From: Chitinophagaceae bacterium
GTDB taxonomy: Bacteria; Bacteroidota; Bacteroidia; Chitinophagales; Chitinophagaceae
Assembly (NCBI GenBank): GCA_947379895.1
Contig: CANCPA010000020.1
Coordinates: 1 to 36,925 of the forward strand
DNA length: 36,925 nt
Direction of reading: 5' to 3'
Positions 17,600 to 26,676 of this stretch are shown here, piece after piece. Numbering within the stretch: the first letter of the stretch is position 1; each line of letters starts with the position of its first letter. The position numbers and the translations under genes are program-made. The notes under the pieces were generated by a model. That model did no database searches, had not been told where the DNA came from, and worked only from the letters and a program-made list of their open reading frames with translations.

Positions 17600-19054
17600 A
17601 TGTACAGAATTGCAGTAGCAAAAGGTGATGGAATTGGTCCTGAAATAATGGATGCCGTATTAAAAATATTTGATGCCGCCAAAATACCACTACAATATGA
17701 CATTGTAGATATGGGTAAATGGGTTTTTGATAAGGGCTATAGTAACGGCATGACGCCTGAAGCACAAGAAACTATCGAATCAGTTGGAATTCTATTCAAA
17801 GGACCAATGGAAACACCTAAAGGTAAGGGTGTAAAAAGTGTGAATGTTACTGCAAGAAAGACTTGGAATACCTATGCAAACAAACGTACTTTTCAAACAT
17901 TACATGGTGTAGATACTGTTTTTAGTAAAGCCGGCATCCCAATCGATATTACTATTGTAAGAGAAAACATAGAAGATACTTATGGTGGAATTGAACATAT
18001 GCTTACACATGATGTGGCATTATGTCGTCGTTTTATCACACGACCAGGAAGTTATCAAGTGATTAAATATGCCTTTGAAATGGCCAAGAAGAATGGTGCA
18101 AAACGCATTACTTGTGGTCACAAAAGCAATATCATGAAATTGACAGATGGATTATTCCTCGAAGTATTTTATGAAGTAGCAAAAGATTACCCTGAATTGA
18201 GAGTTGATGATGTGATTGTGGACGATTTATGTATGAAGCTTGTCACTAAACCCGATTTATTTGATGTAGTCGTACTAACAAATTTACAAGGCGATATTGT
18301 AAGCGATTTGTGTGCCGGCTTAGTCGGTGGATTAGGTTTTGCGCCTAGTGCCAATATTGGAGATCATATTTCAATTTTCGAAGCGGTGCACGGAACAGCG
18401 CCTGATATTACTGGAAAAAACATGGCTAATCCTACTGCATTATTATTGAGTGGTATTGGAATGATTCGTCATTTAGGTATGATGGAAACTAGTGCAATGA
18501 TCGAGAATGCCTTGCTTTATACATTAGAAAGCGGAGTTCATACCGGCGATTTTGGCGATAAGAATACCCCTTCTTTAGGCACAATTGAATTTGCAGATGC
18601 AGTAATTGCTAATTTTGGTAAAGAGCCTGCCCACAATCCTAAACCTAAAATTGCCGATAAATATGTAACGCCTACTTTATTCAAACTCGAACAAAATGCC
18701 ATGATGGAGAGTTTTGGTGAAGAAGAAGAAAGTATAGTAGGTGTCGACTTCTTTATTGAAAGTAACTTACAACCAAACGAAGTAGCAGATAAAAGCATCG
18801 AACATACCCTCGATCTTTTCAAATTGGTAACAATTAGTAATCGTGGTACTCAAGTTTGGCCTAAAGGAAGTGTATTCACTAATTTAGTTAGTCAATATGC
18901 ATGTCGATTTGAAAGTATTGGTGATGCACCTTTAACACAAATTGATATTTTGGAATTGACAAAAAGAATGATGAAAGACTTCAAGATTTGCTCCTATGAA
19001 CTCTTAAATAAATGGGGCGATAAAAAGGCTTATAGTCTTGCACAAGGACAATAA
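17600..19054 (+). CDS. icd: Isocitrate dehydrogenase, Thermus-type long form
   Basis: This TCA-cycle enzyme oxidises isocitrate to 2-oxoglutarate and CO2. At 484 aa it has the length and C-terminal extension of the Thermus-type family. Visible motifs are GDGIGPE near the N-terminus, substrate-binding arginines in SVNVTARKTW and TIVRENIEDTYGG, metal-binding aspartates in VDDLCM and TNLQGDIVSDL, and the cofactor loop EAVHGTAPDITGKNMANPTA. In that loop D269 and I270 occupy the positions that are Lys-Tyr in NADP-specific enzymes; Asp-Ile is the pattern of NAD-dependent homologues. NAD use is therefore my inference despite the usual NADP label for this family. It is transcribed alone and is followed by a strong terminator. 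Confidence 0.93.
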   Translation: MYRIAVAKGDGIGPEIMDAVLKIFDAAKIPLQYDIVDMGKWVFDKGYSNGMTPEAQETIESVGILFKGPMETPKGKGVKSVNVTARKTWNTYANKRTFQTLHGVDTVFSKAGIPIDITIVRENIEDTYGGIEHMLTHDVALCRRFITRPGSYQVIKYAFEMAKKNGAKRITCGHKSNIMKLTDGLFLEVFYEVAKDYPELRVDDVIVDDLCMKLVTKPDLFDVVVLTNLQGDIVSDLCAGLVGGLGFAPSANIGDHISIFEAVHGTAPDITGKNMANPTALLLSGIGMIRHLGMMETSAMIENALLYTLESGVHTGDFGDKNTPSLGTIEFADAVIANFGKEPAHNPKPKIADKYVTPTLFKLEQNAMMESFGEEEESIVGVDFFIESNLQPNEVADKSIEHTLDLFKLVTISNRGTQVWPKGSVFTNLVSQYACRFESIGDAPLTQIDILELTKRMMKDFKICSYELLNKWGDKKAYSLAQGQ

Positions 19055-19105
19055 GAAAGTATTACGAAATAAGTACTAAGTTTTAATCAGTATAATTTAT
19101 TTAAA

Positions 19106-19140
19106 AAGAAGGTTTCGCTTTGGCGAAGCCTTCTTTTTTT
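19106..19140 (+). terminator. Rho-independent terminator after icd
   Basis: A 13-bp stem (AAGAAGGTTTCGC with GCGAAGCCTTCTT, one G-U pair) and a TTTG loop are followed by a T-run to 19140. It lies about 50 nt after the icd stop. Confidence 0.9.
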
Positions 19141-19241
19141 AGTTATTCCTCTATGAGCTTTACCAAAATAAACACAAGTGCATTCAAAAAGAAATAAAAG
19201 GATCTAAGGGATGCATAAAAGTTCTTCGCTGACTGTTAAAG

Positions 19242-19269
19242 CCTATAAGGGGCTTTAAGCCCTTATAGG
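19242..19269. repeat. 10-bp perfect hairpin
   Basis: CCTATAAGGG (19242-19251) pairs exactly with CCCTTATAGG (19260-19269) around an 8-nt gctttaag loop. No T-run follows on either strand. It sits in the space between convergent icd and the response regulator. Confidence 0.65.
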
Positions 19270-19359
19270 GATAGATATTCCACTATTCGAACGAAAACTT
19301 TTTGACTCATTTTTCTTTGACTTCCTCCAAGCAAAAGTTCCTGAAAAAGATCATTTTCT

Positions 19360-19773
19360 TTATTTGACTTTACTTAGTAATTTTTTTGCAATTTCTATTT
19401 GTTCAAAATCGAATGGTTTTTCTAGTAAACAAATGACTCTACTGTCATCAATTGCTTTTATTTTATCGTCCGGATTAACGCTTGATGTCAATATTAAAAT
19501 AGGCATTCCCTTAGCATATTGTGGGAACTGAAGTTCAAATTGGTTTAAAAATTCCCATCCTCCCATCACAGGCATATTTAGATCTAAAAATATGATTTGT
19601 GGCAAGTTTTCAATAGGCTCCTCTCCATTCTCAATTCTTTCAAAAAATTGTAAGGCAGTACTACCGCTAGTAGCTTTAATCATTTGTTTGCAAAAACCAG
19701 TCTCTTTAAAATAAATTTCATTTAACTGTTGTGTAAACTTGTCGTCTTCGATGGATAAAACTGTTTTAAACAT
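19360..19773 (-). CDS. Single-domain response regulator (CheY-like)
   Basis: This 137-aa receiver domain has no output domain, so it acts by protein contact or as a phosphorelay intermediate. The acidic pocket is E9-D10-D11, the phospho-acceptor D64 (FLDLNMPVMGG), the switch residues T96-S97 (LTSS) and the conserved lysine K119 (LEKPF). The start codon overlaps the end of the kinase gene by 8 nt (ATGTTTAA), which points to translational coupling and a cognate pair. There is no DNA-binding domain, so the downstream target is not evident. It may also serve the orphan kinase at 12673-16653. Confidence 0.95.
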   Translation of the reverse strand: MFKTVLSIEDDKFTQQLNEIYFKETGFCKQMIKATSGSTALQFFERIENGEEPIENLPQIIFLDLNMPVMGGWEFLNQFELQFPQYAKGMPILILTSSVNPDDKIKAIDDSRVICLLEKPFDFEQIEIAKKLLSKVK

Positions 19774-22321
19774 TGATTTTCTTTTTAAAATTTATATAAA
19801 ATGTACTTCCAACCTGTACTTCACTCATAACAGAAATAGTACCTCCTAAAGCGGCTAATTGCTCATGAACGAGGTAAAGACCGATGCCTTTACTATCCTG
19901 ATGGTCATGAAATCGTTGATTTAAGCCAAATATTTTACCCTTTATCAAATTCATATCCATTCCAATTCCGTTATCAGAAAAAGCTAGCTGAATGGTTTTG
20001 GAATCAATGATACTTGATTTGATAACTATTTTTGATTGCCTTTTTGGACATGCATATTTAATTGAATTGGTAATTAAATTCTGAAAAATACTCTCGAGGT
20101 ATTCAATATTAAAATGAATTACATCAATTTCCGAAAAATCAGAAGAAATAAGGCAACAGTTATCAGCAATTAAATGTGAGTTTTTTGAGATTACACTTTC
20201 TAATATGGCTGAAAAACTTAATTTTTGAATCACTACATGTTCGTTGTCCTGAATCAACAATGCATTCATCAGAGTATTCAAACTATCATTTAAGTCTAAC
20301 GAAGATTTTTTAAATATTTCAACGAGCGTCTTAGTTAAGGAATTACTAATTGTTTCTGTTTTCATCATCCTGCTAGCGGATAATAAATTAGTTAAAGGCG
20401 CCCTTAAATTATGTGTTGTGATATAAGTAAACTGCTTTAGCTTTTTATTTTTTGCTATTAATTCTTCCAAAAAGTGTTCTCTCTCTCTATCGCTTTCTAT
20501 ATGCTTTGTAACATCTCTTTGAATTGCGACCCAATGAGTAAACCATCCCTTTTCATTTGCTACAGGAATGATATGTATGTTATTCCAAAACTCTTCCCCA
20601 TTTTTCTTTTGATTTAATACTGTTATCTCGCATGTTTCCCATTTAATAATGGCATCTTTCATCCTATCTAATTCCTGTCGATTAGTATTGCTATTTTGAA
20701 GTATTCGAGGTGTCTTACCAACTACTTCTTCAAAAGTATAGCCTGTCAATTTAGTAAATGCCTCATTCACATACATAATTTTTGGTCCCGGAAATAAACT
20801 AGGATTTGCTTCTGTAATCAAAATGGCATCATTAGTATTTACAATCACTGATTCTAATAGTCGTAGTCTTTCTTCCTCAGCGACTCTTTTGGTTATATCG
20901 GAGAAAAATGCAAAAATTAATTCTTGATCTTCATAAATGATAAAATTGGCATTTATCTCAACAGATATAATGGTACCATCTCTTTTTTTATTAAAAGTAT
21001 TAATGGTTATTCGTCCAATTTTCTTTAGCTCTTCCCAATGAAAGGGCCAGTCTTCTGCCTTATAAATTGGATCAATATCATGAATATGTAATGTTTGATA
21101 CTCTGACTCAGAATATCCTAATAGCGCTTGTGCAGCAGGATTGTATTTAATAACCCTACCTTCTTTTGATATAACATGAATAGCAGTATGTAAATTCTTA
21201 AAAGAATAGTTACATAATTTTATTTCACTTTCAAGTTTATTTTTTTCCGTCAAATCGAAGATGTATGCACAAACCAATTCTTTATCATAATAATTAATCA
21301 AATTACTTACTATCAGTACATCGAAAAGGCTTCCTTCTTTTTTTCGATGAACTGTTTGTAAAGTGCTACTACGATTGCTTTTTATCCATGTCCAATACTC
21401 ATTCCATTTTCCGGGTTCATAAAGTGGGTCAAAGTCATGAATCTTCATTCCCATTAACTCTTCTCTAGTATATCCTAGACTATTATTTGCAGCATCATTG
21501 AAATCGTAGAATGATGCATCCTTATTTACAAAATAAATGGGTGTAACAGCATTTCTAAAAGCAAATTCTAATAATGCTGAAGAACTTGATAGCTCTTTTT
21601 TATCTGATATATCTTTCAAATAAGCCCTTAAGGTATAAGCGCCATCTTCGTTTCTATTCGAAAAATGACCCGACCCTTTAAACCATCTAACTTCTTGATT
21701 AATATGGATGCGAAATTCACAAGACCATGTCTTTGTAGTATCAATATTTTTGAGAGAATTGATAATGTTCTCTTTGTCTGCATAATTAATACTAGAAAAA
21801 ATGATTCGAATATCTAATTTGCTTTCCTTTAAATCAATTTTAGGAAAGAGTAACATCATTTCATGATTGGCATATTCAAATTGATAATTTTCCTGAGGGA
21901 GTATTGCCAGTTCAAATATTGGCAACGACATACTATCTATAAAATCAAACGATAATGATTCATTGCGATCATTAGCTGATGTAATCGCAAAATTGTTTTG
22001 TTCATTAATTTCTGTAAAGTCCGACACTTTCAACTCACTACAAACTTGCCAACAAATACTTATAGTATCCGTTCTATAATTCAATATTGTTAATTGAAAT
22101 TCTCTGTCATTTATTATTTGCCTGATTAAGAATGGTGTGTTTTTAATGAATAGCTTTTCCTCATTTTTCTTAATAACATTTGAAAGTTCTGTGTTTTTCA
22201 ACTCAAATACATTATCCCCTAGTTGAGGAAGTATTGATGAGTAATTGCCATGAAGAGATCCCTGAACATCGATAACTATTCCTGTTCTGTTTATTTCTGT
22301 TACATAGATTTCTTGTGTCAT
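19766..22321 (-). CDS. Multi-PAS sensor histidine kinase (4 PAS domains)
   Basis: This is an 851-aa soluble kinase with no membrane helix. The N-terminal domain (about 1-100) matches the kinase at 12673-16653 in pattern (GIV...LPQLGDNV and SICW). PAS domains lie at about 122-245 (PAS_3-like, RWFKGSGHF), 246-362, 363-480 and 485-605. The last is LOV-like (FWNNIHIIPVANE, VAIQRDVT), but has TPRILQN at 537-543, with Pro where LOV proteins carry the photoactive Cys. The phospho-acceptor is H637 in ITTHNLRAPL. ATPase motifs are NLITNSIKYA, DNGIGMDM, GLNQRFH and SKGIGLYLV. It overlaps the response regulator by 8 nt. Its structure mirrors a shortened version of the larger kinase, so the two probably arose by duplication. 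Confidence 0.93.
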   Translation of the reverse strand: MTQEIYVTEINRTGIVIDVQGSLHGNYSSILPQLGDNVFELKNTELSNVIKKNEEKLFIKNTPFLIRQIINDREFQLTILNYRTDTISICWQVCSELKVSDFTEINEQNNFAITSANDRNESLSFDFIDSMSLPIFELAILPQENYQFEYANHEMMLLFPKIDLKESKLDIRIIFSSINYADKENIINSLKNIDTTKTWSCEFRIHINQEVRWFKGSGHFSNRNEDGAYTLRAYLKDISDKKELSSSSALLEFAFRNAVTPIYFVNKDASFYDFNDAANNSLGYTREELMGMKIHDFDPLYEPGKWNEYWTWIKSNRSSTLQTVHRKKEGSLFDVLIVSNLINYYDKELVCAYIFDLTEKNKLESEIKLCNYSFKNLHTAIHVISKEGRVIKYNPAAQALLGYSESEYQTLHIHDIDPIYKAEDWPFHWEELKKIGRITINTFNKKRDGTIISVEINANFIIYEDQELIFAFFSDITKRVAEEERLRLLESVIVNTNDAILITEANPSLFPGPKIMYVNEAFTKLTGYTFEEVVGKTPRILQNSNTNRQELDRMKDAIIKWETCEITVLNQKKNGEEFWNNIHIIPVANEKGWFTHWVAIQRDVTKHIESDREREHFLEELIAKNKKLKQFTYITTHNLRAPLTNLLSASRMMKTETISNSLTKTLVEIFKKSSLDLNDSLNTLMNALLIQDNEHVVIQKLSFSAILESVISKNSHLIADNCCLISSDFSEIDVIHFNIEYLESIFQNLITNSIKYACPKRQSKIVIKSSIIDSKTIQLAFSDNGIGMDMNLIKGKIFGLNQRFHDHQDSKGIGLYLVHEQLAALGGTISVMSEVQVGSTFYINFKKKINV

Positions 22322-22497
22322 AAAGGCAAATTAATACATGCAAAGGCTTAAAAGTATAGGAAACACTCGTGTAAATTAAGGACTTGAGAATCTTAGTCCT
22401 TGACTTGCAATTTATCGTCTAACTAAAATTATTTTCATGACATTAATCACTATTTTAAGAAAAGCAACATTTGTCAATTCTTGTGTCAAGGACTTTG

Positions 22498-22659
22498 TTA
22501 CTACTCAGCTACTTTTAATCGTTAACCAAAAGTGTTTAGTCATACACGCTCAAGGATTTATTAGTATGTCTAATTTATTGTTTCAAAATGATTTAAAATA
22601 ATTCCTTTTAACCCTACTTTTTCTTTGAAATATCTGTGGTAATTACTCTTGAGTAGAAA
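22498..22659. repeat. Probable decayed copy of the 163-bp palindromic element
   Basis: The left end ttactactcag (22498-22508) is identical to that at 7887-7897. The right end cttgagtagaaa (22648-22659) differs at two positions from cctgagtagtaa. Near the right end ctgtggt and a cttttt-ctttg segment also recur. The length (162 nt) nearly equals the other copy. The centre is too diverged to align by eye. Confidence 0.4.
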
Positions 22660-22833
22660 CTAATATTTCGAAATAATTATTATCAATAAAAATGATACTA
22701 ACCAATAATAACCTATTTCATTTTTAGGAAAATTGAACATCATCGTAAGTGAGTCATTCCATACTAGCAATGTTCCTTGAATACAATCTTTCTACAAAAC
22801 TTTCCACAAAGATGTCAGACTAAAAAGGAGACT

Positions 22834-22841
22834 TATATTTG
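22834..22841 (+). promoter_or_regulatory. bioB -7 box (TATATTTG)
   Basis: There is an exact match to TAnnTTTG, 18 nt before the bioB ATG. This gives the same spacing as the trxB box. The -33 region is weak. Confidence 0.5.
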
Positions 22842-22859
22842 CGGCTTTAAATAAGCAAT

Positions 22860-23858
22860 ATGGCAAATTCGGATATAAGGAATAATTGGACAATCGCAGA
22901 GATAAAGGGTGTTTATAATACGCCTCTATTGGAGTTAATTTTCAATGCGGCAACACTGCATCGGAAATATAATGACACTGCCGAAGTGCAGGTATGTACC
23001 TTATTAAGCATTAAAACAGGTGGTTGTGGAGAAGATTGTGCTTATTGTCCACAAGCAGCACGCTATGATACAGGTGTAGAAGTGCAGGCGTTGATGAAGA
23101 AAAAAGAGGTGTTAGAATATGCCCAAAAAGCTAAGGATGCGGGGAGTACTCGTTTTTGTATGGGAGCTGCGTGGAGAGAGGTGAGGGATAATAAAGACTT
23201 TGATAATGTGTTGGAAATGGTGAAAGGGGTAAATCAAATGGGCATGGAAGTATGCTGTACCCTAGGTATGTTGACCGAAACACAAGCACAAAAATTGGCA
23301 GAAGCAGGTTTATATGCTTATAATCATAATCTTGACACAAGTAAAGAACACTATACTGAAATAATTTCTACTAGAACTTACGAAGACCGCCTAGAAACTT
23401 TGGATAATGTAAGAAAGGCCGGTGTTTCGGTTTGTTGTGGAGGTATCATTGGCCTTGGAGAAACGCATGACGATCGTATTAAAATGCTACATACTTTGGT
23501 AACAATGGAAGAACATCCTGAGAGTGTGCCAATTAACTCTTTAGTACCGATTGCAGGTACCCCTTTGGCAAGCAATGAAAAAGTAGATATTTGGGATATG
23601 GTTAGGATGATTGCTACTGCAAGAATATTAATGCCCAAAACAATGGTTCGATTGAGTGCAGGTCGTACAGATATGAGTATCGCCGAACAGGCTTTATGTT
23701 TCATGGCAGGTGCGAATTCAATCTTTGCAGGAGACAAGCTTTTAACTACTCCTAACCCTAGCTTCGACGATGACAATTTAATGTTTAAATTACTTGGTCT
23801 TGAACCAAGAAAGGCATTTAAAGAAGAAAAAGCATACTTACATGAAATGGCTAACTAG
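22860..23858 (+). CDS. bioB: Biotin synthase
   Basis: This radical-SAM enzyme inserts sulfur into dethiobiotin, the last step of biotin synthesis. The 332-aa protein has the CxxxCxxC cluster at C56, C60 and C63 ([10 protein letters not shown]) for the [4Fe-4S] centre. Further family cysteines appear in [15 protein letters not shown] and [13 protein letters not shown]. The arginine in VRLSAGR is the expected ligand of the [2Fe-2S] sulfur-donor cluster. The length is normal. No other bio gene is adjacent, so it is transcribed alone from the box at 22834. No BirA-type operator was recognised. Confidence 0.97.
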   Translation: MANSDIRNNWTIAEIKGVYNTPLLELIFNAATLHRKYNDTAEVQVCTLLSIKTGGCGEDCAYCPQAARYDTGVEVQALMKKKEVLEYAQKAKDAGSTRFCMGAAWREVRDNKDFDNVLEMVKGVNQMGMEVCCTLGMLTETQAQKLAEAGLYAYNHNLDTSKEHYTEIISTRTYEDRLETLDNVRKAGVSVCCGGIIGLGETHDDRIKMLHTLVTMEEHPESVPINSLVPIAGTPLASNEKVDIWDMVRMIATARILMPKTMVRLSAGRTDMSIAEQALCFMAGANSIFAGDKLLTTPNPSFDDDNLMFKLLGLEPRKAFKEEKAYLHEMAN

Positions 23859-23871
23859 TGGTTAGATATTG

Positions 23872-23918
23872 GTGGTTAGTTGTTAGCAAAATTCACATAG
23901 TTACTAATAACTAACCAC
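23872..23918. terminator. Hairpin between convergent bioB and HAD gene
   Basis: GTGGTTAGTTGTTAG (23872-23886) pairs with CTAATAACTAACCAC (23904-23918) with one G-T wobble and a 17-nt loop. The right arm contains the stop codon of the HAD gene (23911-23913). No T-run follows, so termination is uncertain. Confidence 0.5.
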
Positions 23919-24576
23919 TAAAGAGGGTGTTTAGTCGTTCGTCAGTATAGTCTTTTACAAAGAATAGGATGTTGTCGTATGACTCAAATTCTTCTTTTTC
24001 GTGCATCGTAGTAATCACCACACAGTTCATCCCTGCATTTGCAGCAGCCTCTACACCTTTTGGGGCATCTTCGAATACGATAGAATCAGTAGGAAGTATT
24101 CCTAATTCTTTAGCTACATTTAAGAAAGTTTCAGGGTGTGGTTTACTTGTAACCACATCATCAGCACTTACAATCGAGGTGAAATATTTTCTTAGGTGGA
24201 GACCATCAAGGATAAAATCGATATTGAACATGATGGCAGCAGAACCAATTCCCATCACAATGTTTTTCGCTAAAGCCTTATCTACAAAAGCTTCAAATCC
24301 ATCAATACATTTCATTAGTGGTTTGAAAGCGGCTTGATATTGCTTTTCCTTTTCGATAGAAAGATCTCGCATCTCTTCTTTTGTAAACTTTCCCTCTCCA
24401 AAGATTCTAATTAATAACTCTTCGTTTTTTCCATACATCTGAGCTTTCACTTCTTCCCAAGTAAGACCTCCATTTAGTTTGTTATTTACAATGTTTTCCC
24501 ATGCAATTGCATGAAATCCCATGTCGTCGATTATCGTTCCATTCAAATCAAAAATAAAACCCTTCGGTGTTGCCAT
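23911..24576 (-). CDS. HAD-superfamily hydrolase, beta-phosphoglucomutase-like, with DxN motif
   Basis: This is a cytosolic HAD-fold protein of about 223 aa with a helical cap after motif I. Numbering from an ATG two codons upstream (24582), motif I is FDLNGT with nucleophile D12, motif II serine S114 (GIGSAA), motif III K147 (TSKPHPETF) and motif IV E171-D172 (VFEDAPKG). In most phosphatases and phosphomutases of this group the second acidic residue of motif I is Asp; here it is N14, which should weaken general acid-base catalysis. Related Bacteroidota proteins with the same NGT variant exist to my recollection, so it may be a subfamily trait. I place the start at 24576 (MATPKGF); 24582 is equally possible. 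The substrate is unknown. Confidence 0.85.
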   Translation of the reverse strand: MATPKGFIFDLNGTIIDDMGFHAIAWENIVNNKLNGGLTWEEVKAQMYGKNEELLIRIFGEGKFTKEEMRDLSIEKEKQYQAAFKPLMKCIDGFEAFVDKALAKNIVMGIGSAAIMFNIDFILDGLHLRKYFTSIVSADDVVTSKPHPETFLNVAKELGILPTDSIVFEDAPKGVEAAANAGMNCVVITTMHEKEEFESYDNILFFVKDYTDERLNTLFSG

Positions 24577-24651
24577 AATCATATATTATCGTGAGCGGTA
24601 AAAGTAATAAGTTGTAGGTAATAGGTTTAAATTTTACGTTTTAGTCACGAA

Positions 24652-24672
24652 CAACTTAAAACCTATAACTTA
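24652..24672 (-). repeat. Post-stop A/T-rich motif downstream of lipoprotein gene
   Basis: On the coding strand it reads taagttataggttttaagttg, starting 7 nt after the stop. A partly inverted partner (aagttgtaggtaataggttt) lies at about 24609-24628, so the pair can fold. It is similar to the sequences after trxB and dnaN. Confidence 0.45.
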
Positions 24673-24679
24673 AATCTGT

Positions 24680-25255
24680 CTAGTGATGAGTACTATCTGT
24701 AGTTGATACATTTTGATAAGCACCTACAACCCTACCCTTCATTTGTCGTTTATTCACTTCCATCTTATTCAATTCACTTGTTTTAATTAAGATACTTGCT
24801 TCAGTTCCTGAATGGATAAAATATTTCTTCCCTTCATAATTAATTGAACCAAAATCACCAATCCAACTATTTGCTAAAATTCGGTATGGGTCATAGTCAT
24901 TACCATTTTTTGTTCTTCCAAAGGTTAAGTATTTACCTTCGCCTACTTCGAAAGAGATGTAAACCTTATCTGCTAATGCTTGTGTACAAACACCCGGAGT
25001 ATTCTTTTTTAAGGTAATTATGTTCAAATCCTTCCCGTTCTCAAATCGTACTACACCACTCGTAACCTTTGTTTCTCCCTTTAATATTTCCCTCGAAATC
25101 TCCACATCTCTATCTATATAATACTGCAATTGAGAAAGCGGTGTGCCAGTATTTTCAACTTTCTTCCGAATATTCGGACTGAAATAAACTTTTGAACTAC
25201 TGCAAGAGGTGAAAACCACAATCAATGCTAGTGCATACAAAATATAATTCTTCAT
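24680..25255 (-). CDS. Predicted lipoprotein of unknown function
   Basis: I do not recognise a family. The 191-aa protein opens with MKNYILYALALIVVFTSCSS: a short basic N-region, a hydrophobic core and a lipobox ending at C18, so it should be lipidated and attached to the inner or outer membrane. The rest is a mixed alpha/beta soluble domain with several beta-type segments (SGVVRFENG, ITLKK, VYISFEVGEGKYLTFG, KYFIHSG) and a His-rich end. No catalytic signature is visible. It lies 72 nt downstream of ispH on the same strand and may be co-transcribed with it. Confidence 0.75.
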   Translation of the reverse strand: MKNYILYALALIVVFTSCSSSKVYFSPNIRKKVENTGTPLSQLQYYIDRDVEISREILKGETKVTSGVVRFENGKDLNIITLKKNTPGVCTQALADKVYISFEVGEGKYLTFGRTKNGNDYDPYRILANSWIGDFGSINYEGKKYFIHSGTEASILIKTSELNKMEVNKRQMKGRVVGAYQNVSTTDSTHH

Positions 25256-25327
25256 ATTTATTATTTTTTAAAGCCAAAACCAATTCTGTACCATATAATG
25301 ATAACCCTAAGCTAATTAACCAGTTTT

Positions 25328-26557
25328 TCACAATTGAAAGTTTACTTTAAACTTTTCAAGTAAGCCATCTGCCTGAAAAAAACTTGCCAATTTTGCAATT
25401 ACTTCTTCTACTAAGGCATCCGGACAACTAGCACCACTTGTAATTAAAACTTTTACGGTTTCCTTTTGGGGAAGAAATCCCTGTATTTGAGCTTGTTCTT
25501 TAGTTATCCAATTTGTACTGATAATTGCATCTTTACTAAGCATTCTTTTAGCACTATCTATAAAGTAGGTAGGTAGTTTTTTCTCACATAATTCTACCAA
25601 ATGCGAAGTATTACTACTATTATAACCACCAATTACTAAGGCAATGTCTGCTTCAGTTTCAAGCAATGAACGGACTGCCGTCTGATTATCGTTAGTTGCA
25701 TAACAGAGCGTGTCTTTTGTATCAGCAAAATGGTTTCCAATTGTATCTTCAGTTAAATGATACTTTGATTTGACCACTTGCTTCAAATAGTCGGAAATTG
25801 CTTGTGTATCACTTGCAAGCTGAGTAGTTTGATTAACCACACCAAAACGTCGCAAATCCTTCGCTGCATCAAATCCTGCAGAATGCTTTCCTTTAAATTC
25901 TTCGGCAAATGTGGAGGAATCTCTTTCTCCTGTAATAAATTGGGCTAGCTTAATGGTATCGGTCATGTCATTAACAATCACACTAGGACTGTGCAAGGCA
26001 GCGTGAGAAAAAGTTGCCCTAGTTTCTTCGTGTTTTGGTTTGCCATGAATGACAATGCTGTAACCTTTTTTAGCAATCTGTTCACTCCTATTCCAAACCT
26101 TTTCTACAAATGGGCAAGTAGTATTGTATTTTTCTATAGCAATACCTTTATTTTTAAGTAATGTTTCAATGTCGAGAGTAGTGCCAAACGCAGGTATTAA
26201 TACAATATCATTCTTAGTAATAGTATCGAAATCTATCAGTTGTTTTCCATAAGTATCTTGTAGGAATATGACACCACCTGCCTCCAAATCAGCATTTACC
26301 TGAGGGTTATGTATCATTTCGCTCAATAAATAAATTCGTTTATCCGGATTTTCTGCAATTGTCTTGAAAGCAATTTCAATTGCATTTTCCACTCCATAAC
26401 AGAATCCAAAATGTCGGGCAAGAAATATTTGTATCCCACCAAAATCCAATAATGTAGGTTCGAAATCCTTCTTGAGTTTATCGTCTATCCTACGCTTATT
26501 TTTTATATTGCTAATCAGAGTACTCTTATAATTATCTGGTATTGTAAATTGCTTCAT
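25328..26557 (-). CDS. ispH: 4-hydroxy-3-methylbut-2-enyl diphosphate reductase (long form)
   Basis: This is the last enzyme of the MEP pathway, reducing HMBPP to IPP and DMAPP with a [4Fe-4S] cluster. The ligands are C53 (GFCYGV), C148 (TTCPFVEK) and C285 (DTLCYAT), matching C12, C96 and C197 of the E. coli protein. Substrate histidines are visible in MIHNPQV and HGKPKHEET, and GGYNSSNTSHL is conserved. The chain is 409 aa, about 90 longer than the E. coli enzyme. The extra length is an N-terminal extension of about 40 aa and an internal segment near 190-235. This long form is common in Bacteroidota and cyanobacteria. It fits with the polyprenyl synthase at 6884-7849. A TACATTTG box (26578-26585) precedes the start. 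Confidence 0.95.
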   Translation of the reverse strand: MKQFTIPDNYKSTLISNIKNKRRIDDKLKKDFEPTLLDFGGIQIFLARHFGFCYGVENAIEIAFKTIAENPDKRIYLLSEMIHNPQVNADLEAGGVIFLQDTYGKQLIDFDTITKNDIVLIPAFGTTLDIETLLKNKGIAIEKYNTTCPFVEKVWNRSEQIAKKGYSIVIHGKPKHEETRATFSHAALHSPSVIVNDMTDTIKLAQFITGERDSSTFAEEFKGKHSAGFDAAKDLRRFGVVNQTTQLASDTQAISDYLKQVVKSKYHLTEDTIGNHFADTKDTLCYATNDNQTAVRSLLETEADIALVIGGYNSSNTSHLVELCEKKLPTYFIDSAKRMLSKDAIISTNWITKEQAQIQGFLPQKETVKVLITSGASCPDALVEEVIAKLASFFQADGLLEKFKVNFQL

Positions 26558-26577
26558 ATTACTGTTAATAACGGTGG

Positions 26578-26585
26578 CAAATGTA
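26578..26585 (-). promoter_or_regulatory. Candidate ispH -7 box (TACATTTG)
   Basis: There is an exact TAnnTTTG match on the minus strand, 20 nt before the ispH ATG. A TTTG lies about 15 nt further upstream, shorter than the usual spacing. Confidence 0.4.
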
Positions 26586-26676
26586 CAAAGTTTAGTTAGG
26601 CAAATATTTGTAAGAATATTTATATAGGAATATAAGAGGTTTTAGTTGTTTGAGAAACTCTTATAGGCTTAATCAT

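Larger units (their letters stand above)
22322..22859. other. 538-nt divergent intergenic region
   Basis: This lies between the divergently transcribed kinase (-) and bioB (+). It is AT-rich with no gene seen. It contains a decayed palindromic element (22498-22659) and the bioB -7 box at 22834-22841. Nothing else stands out. Confidence 0.6.
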
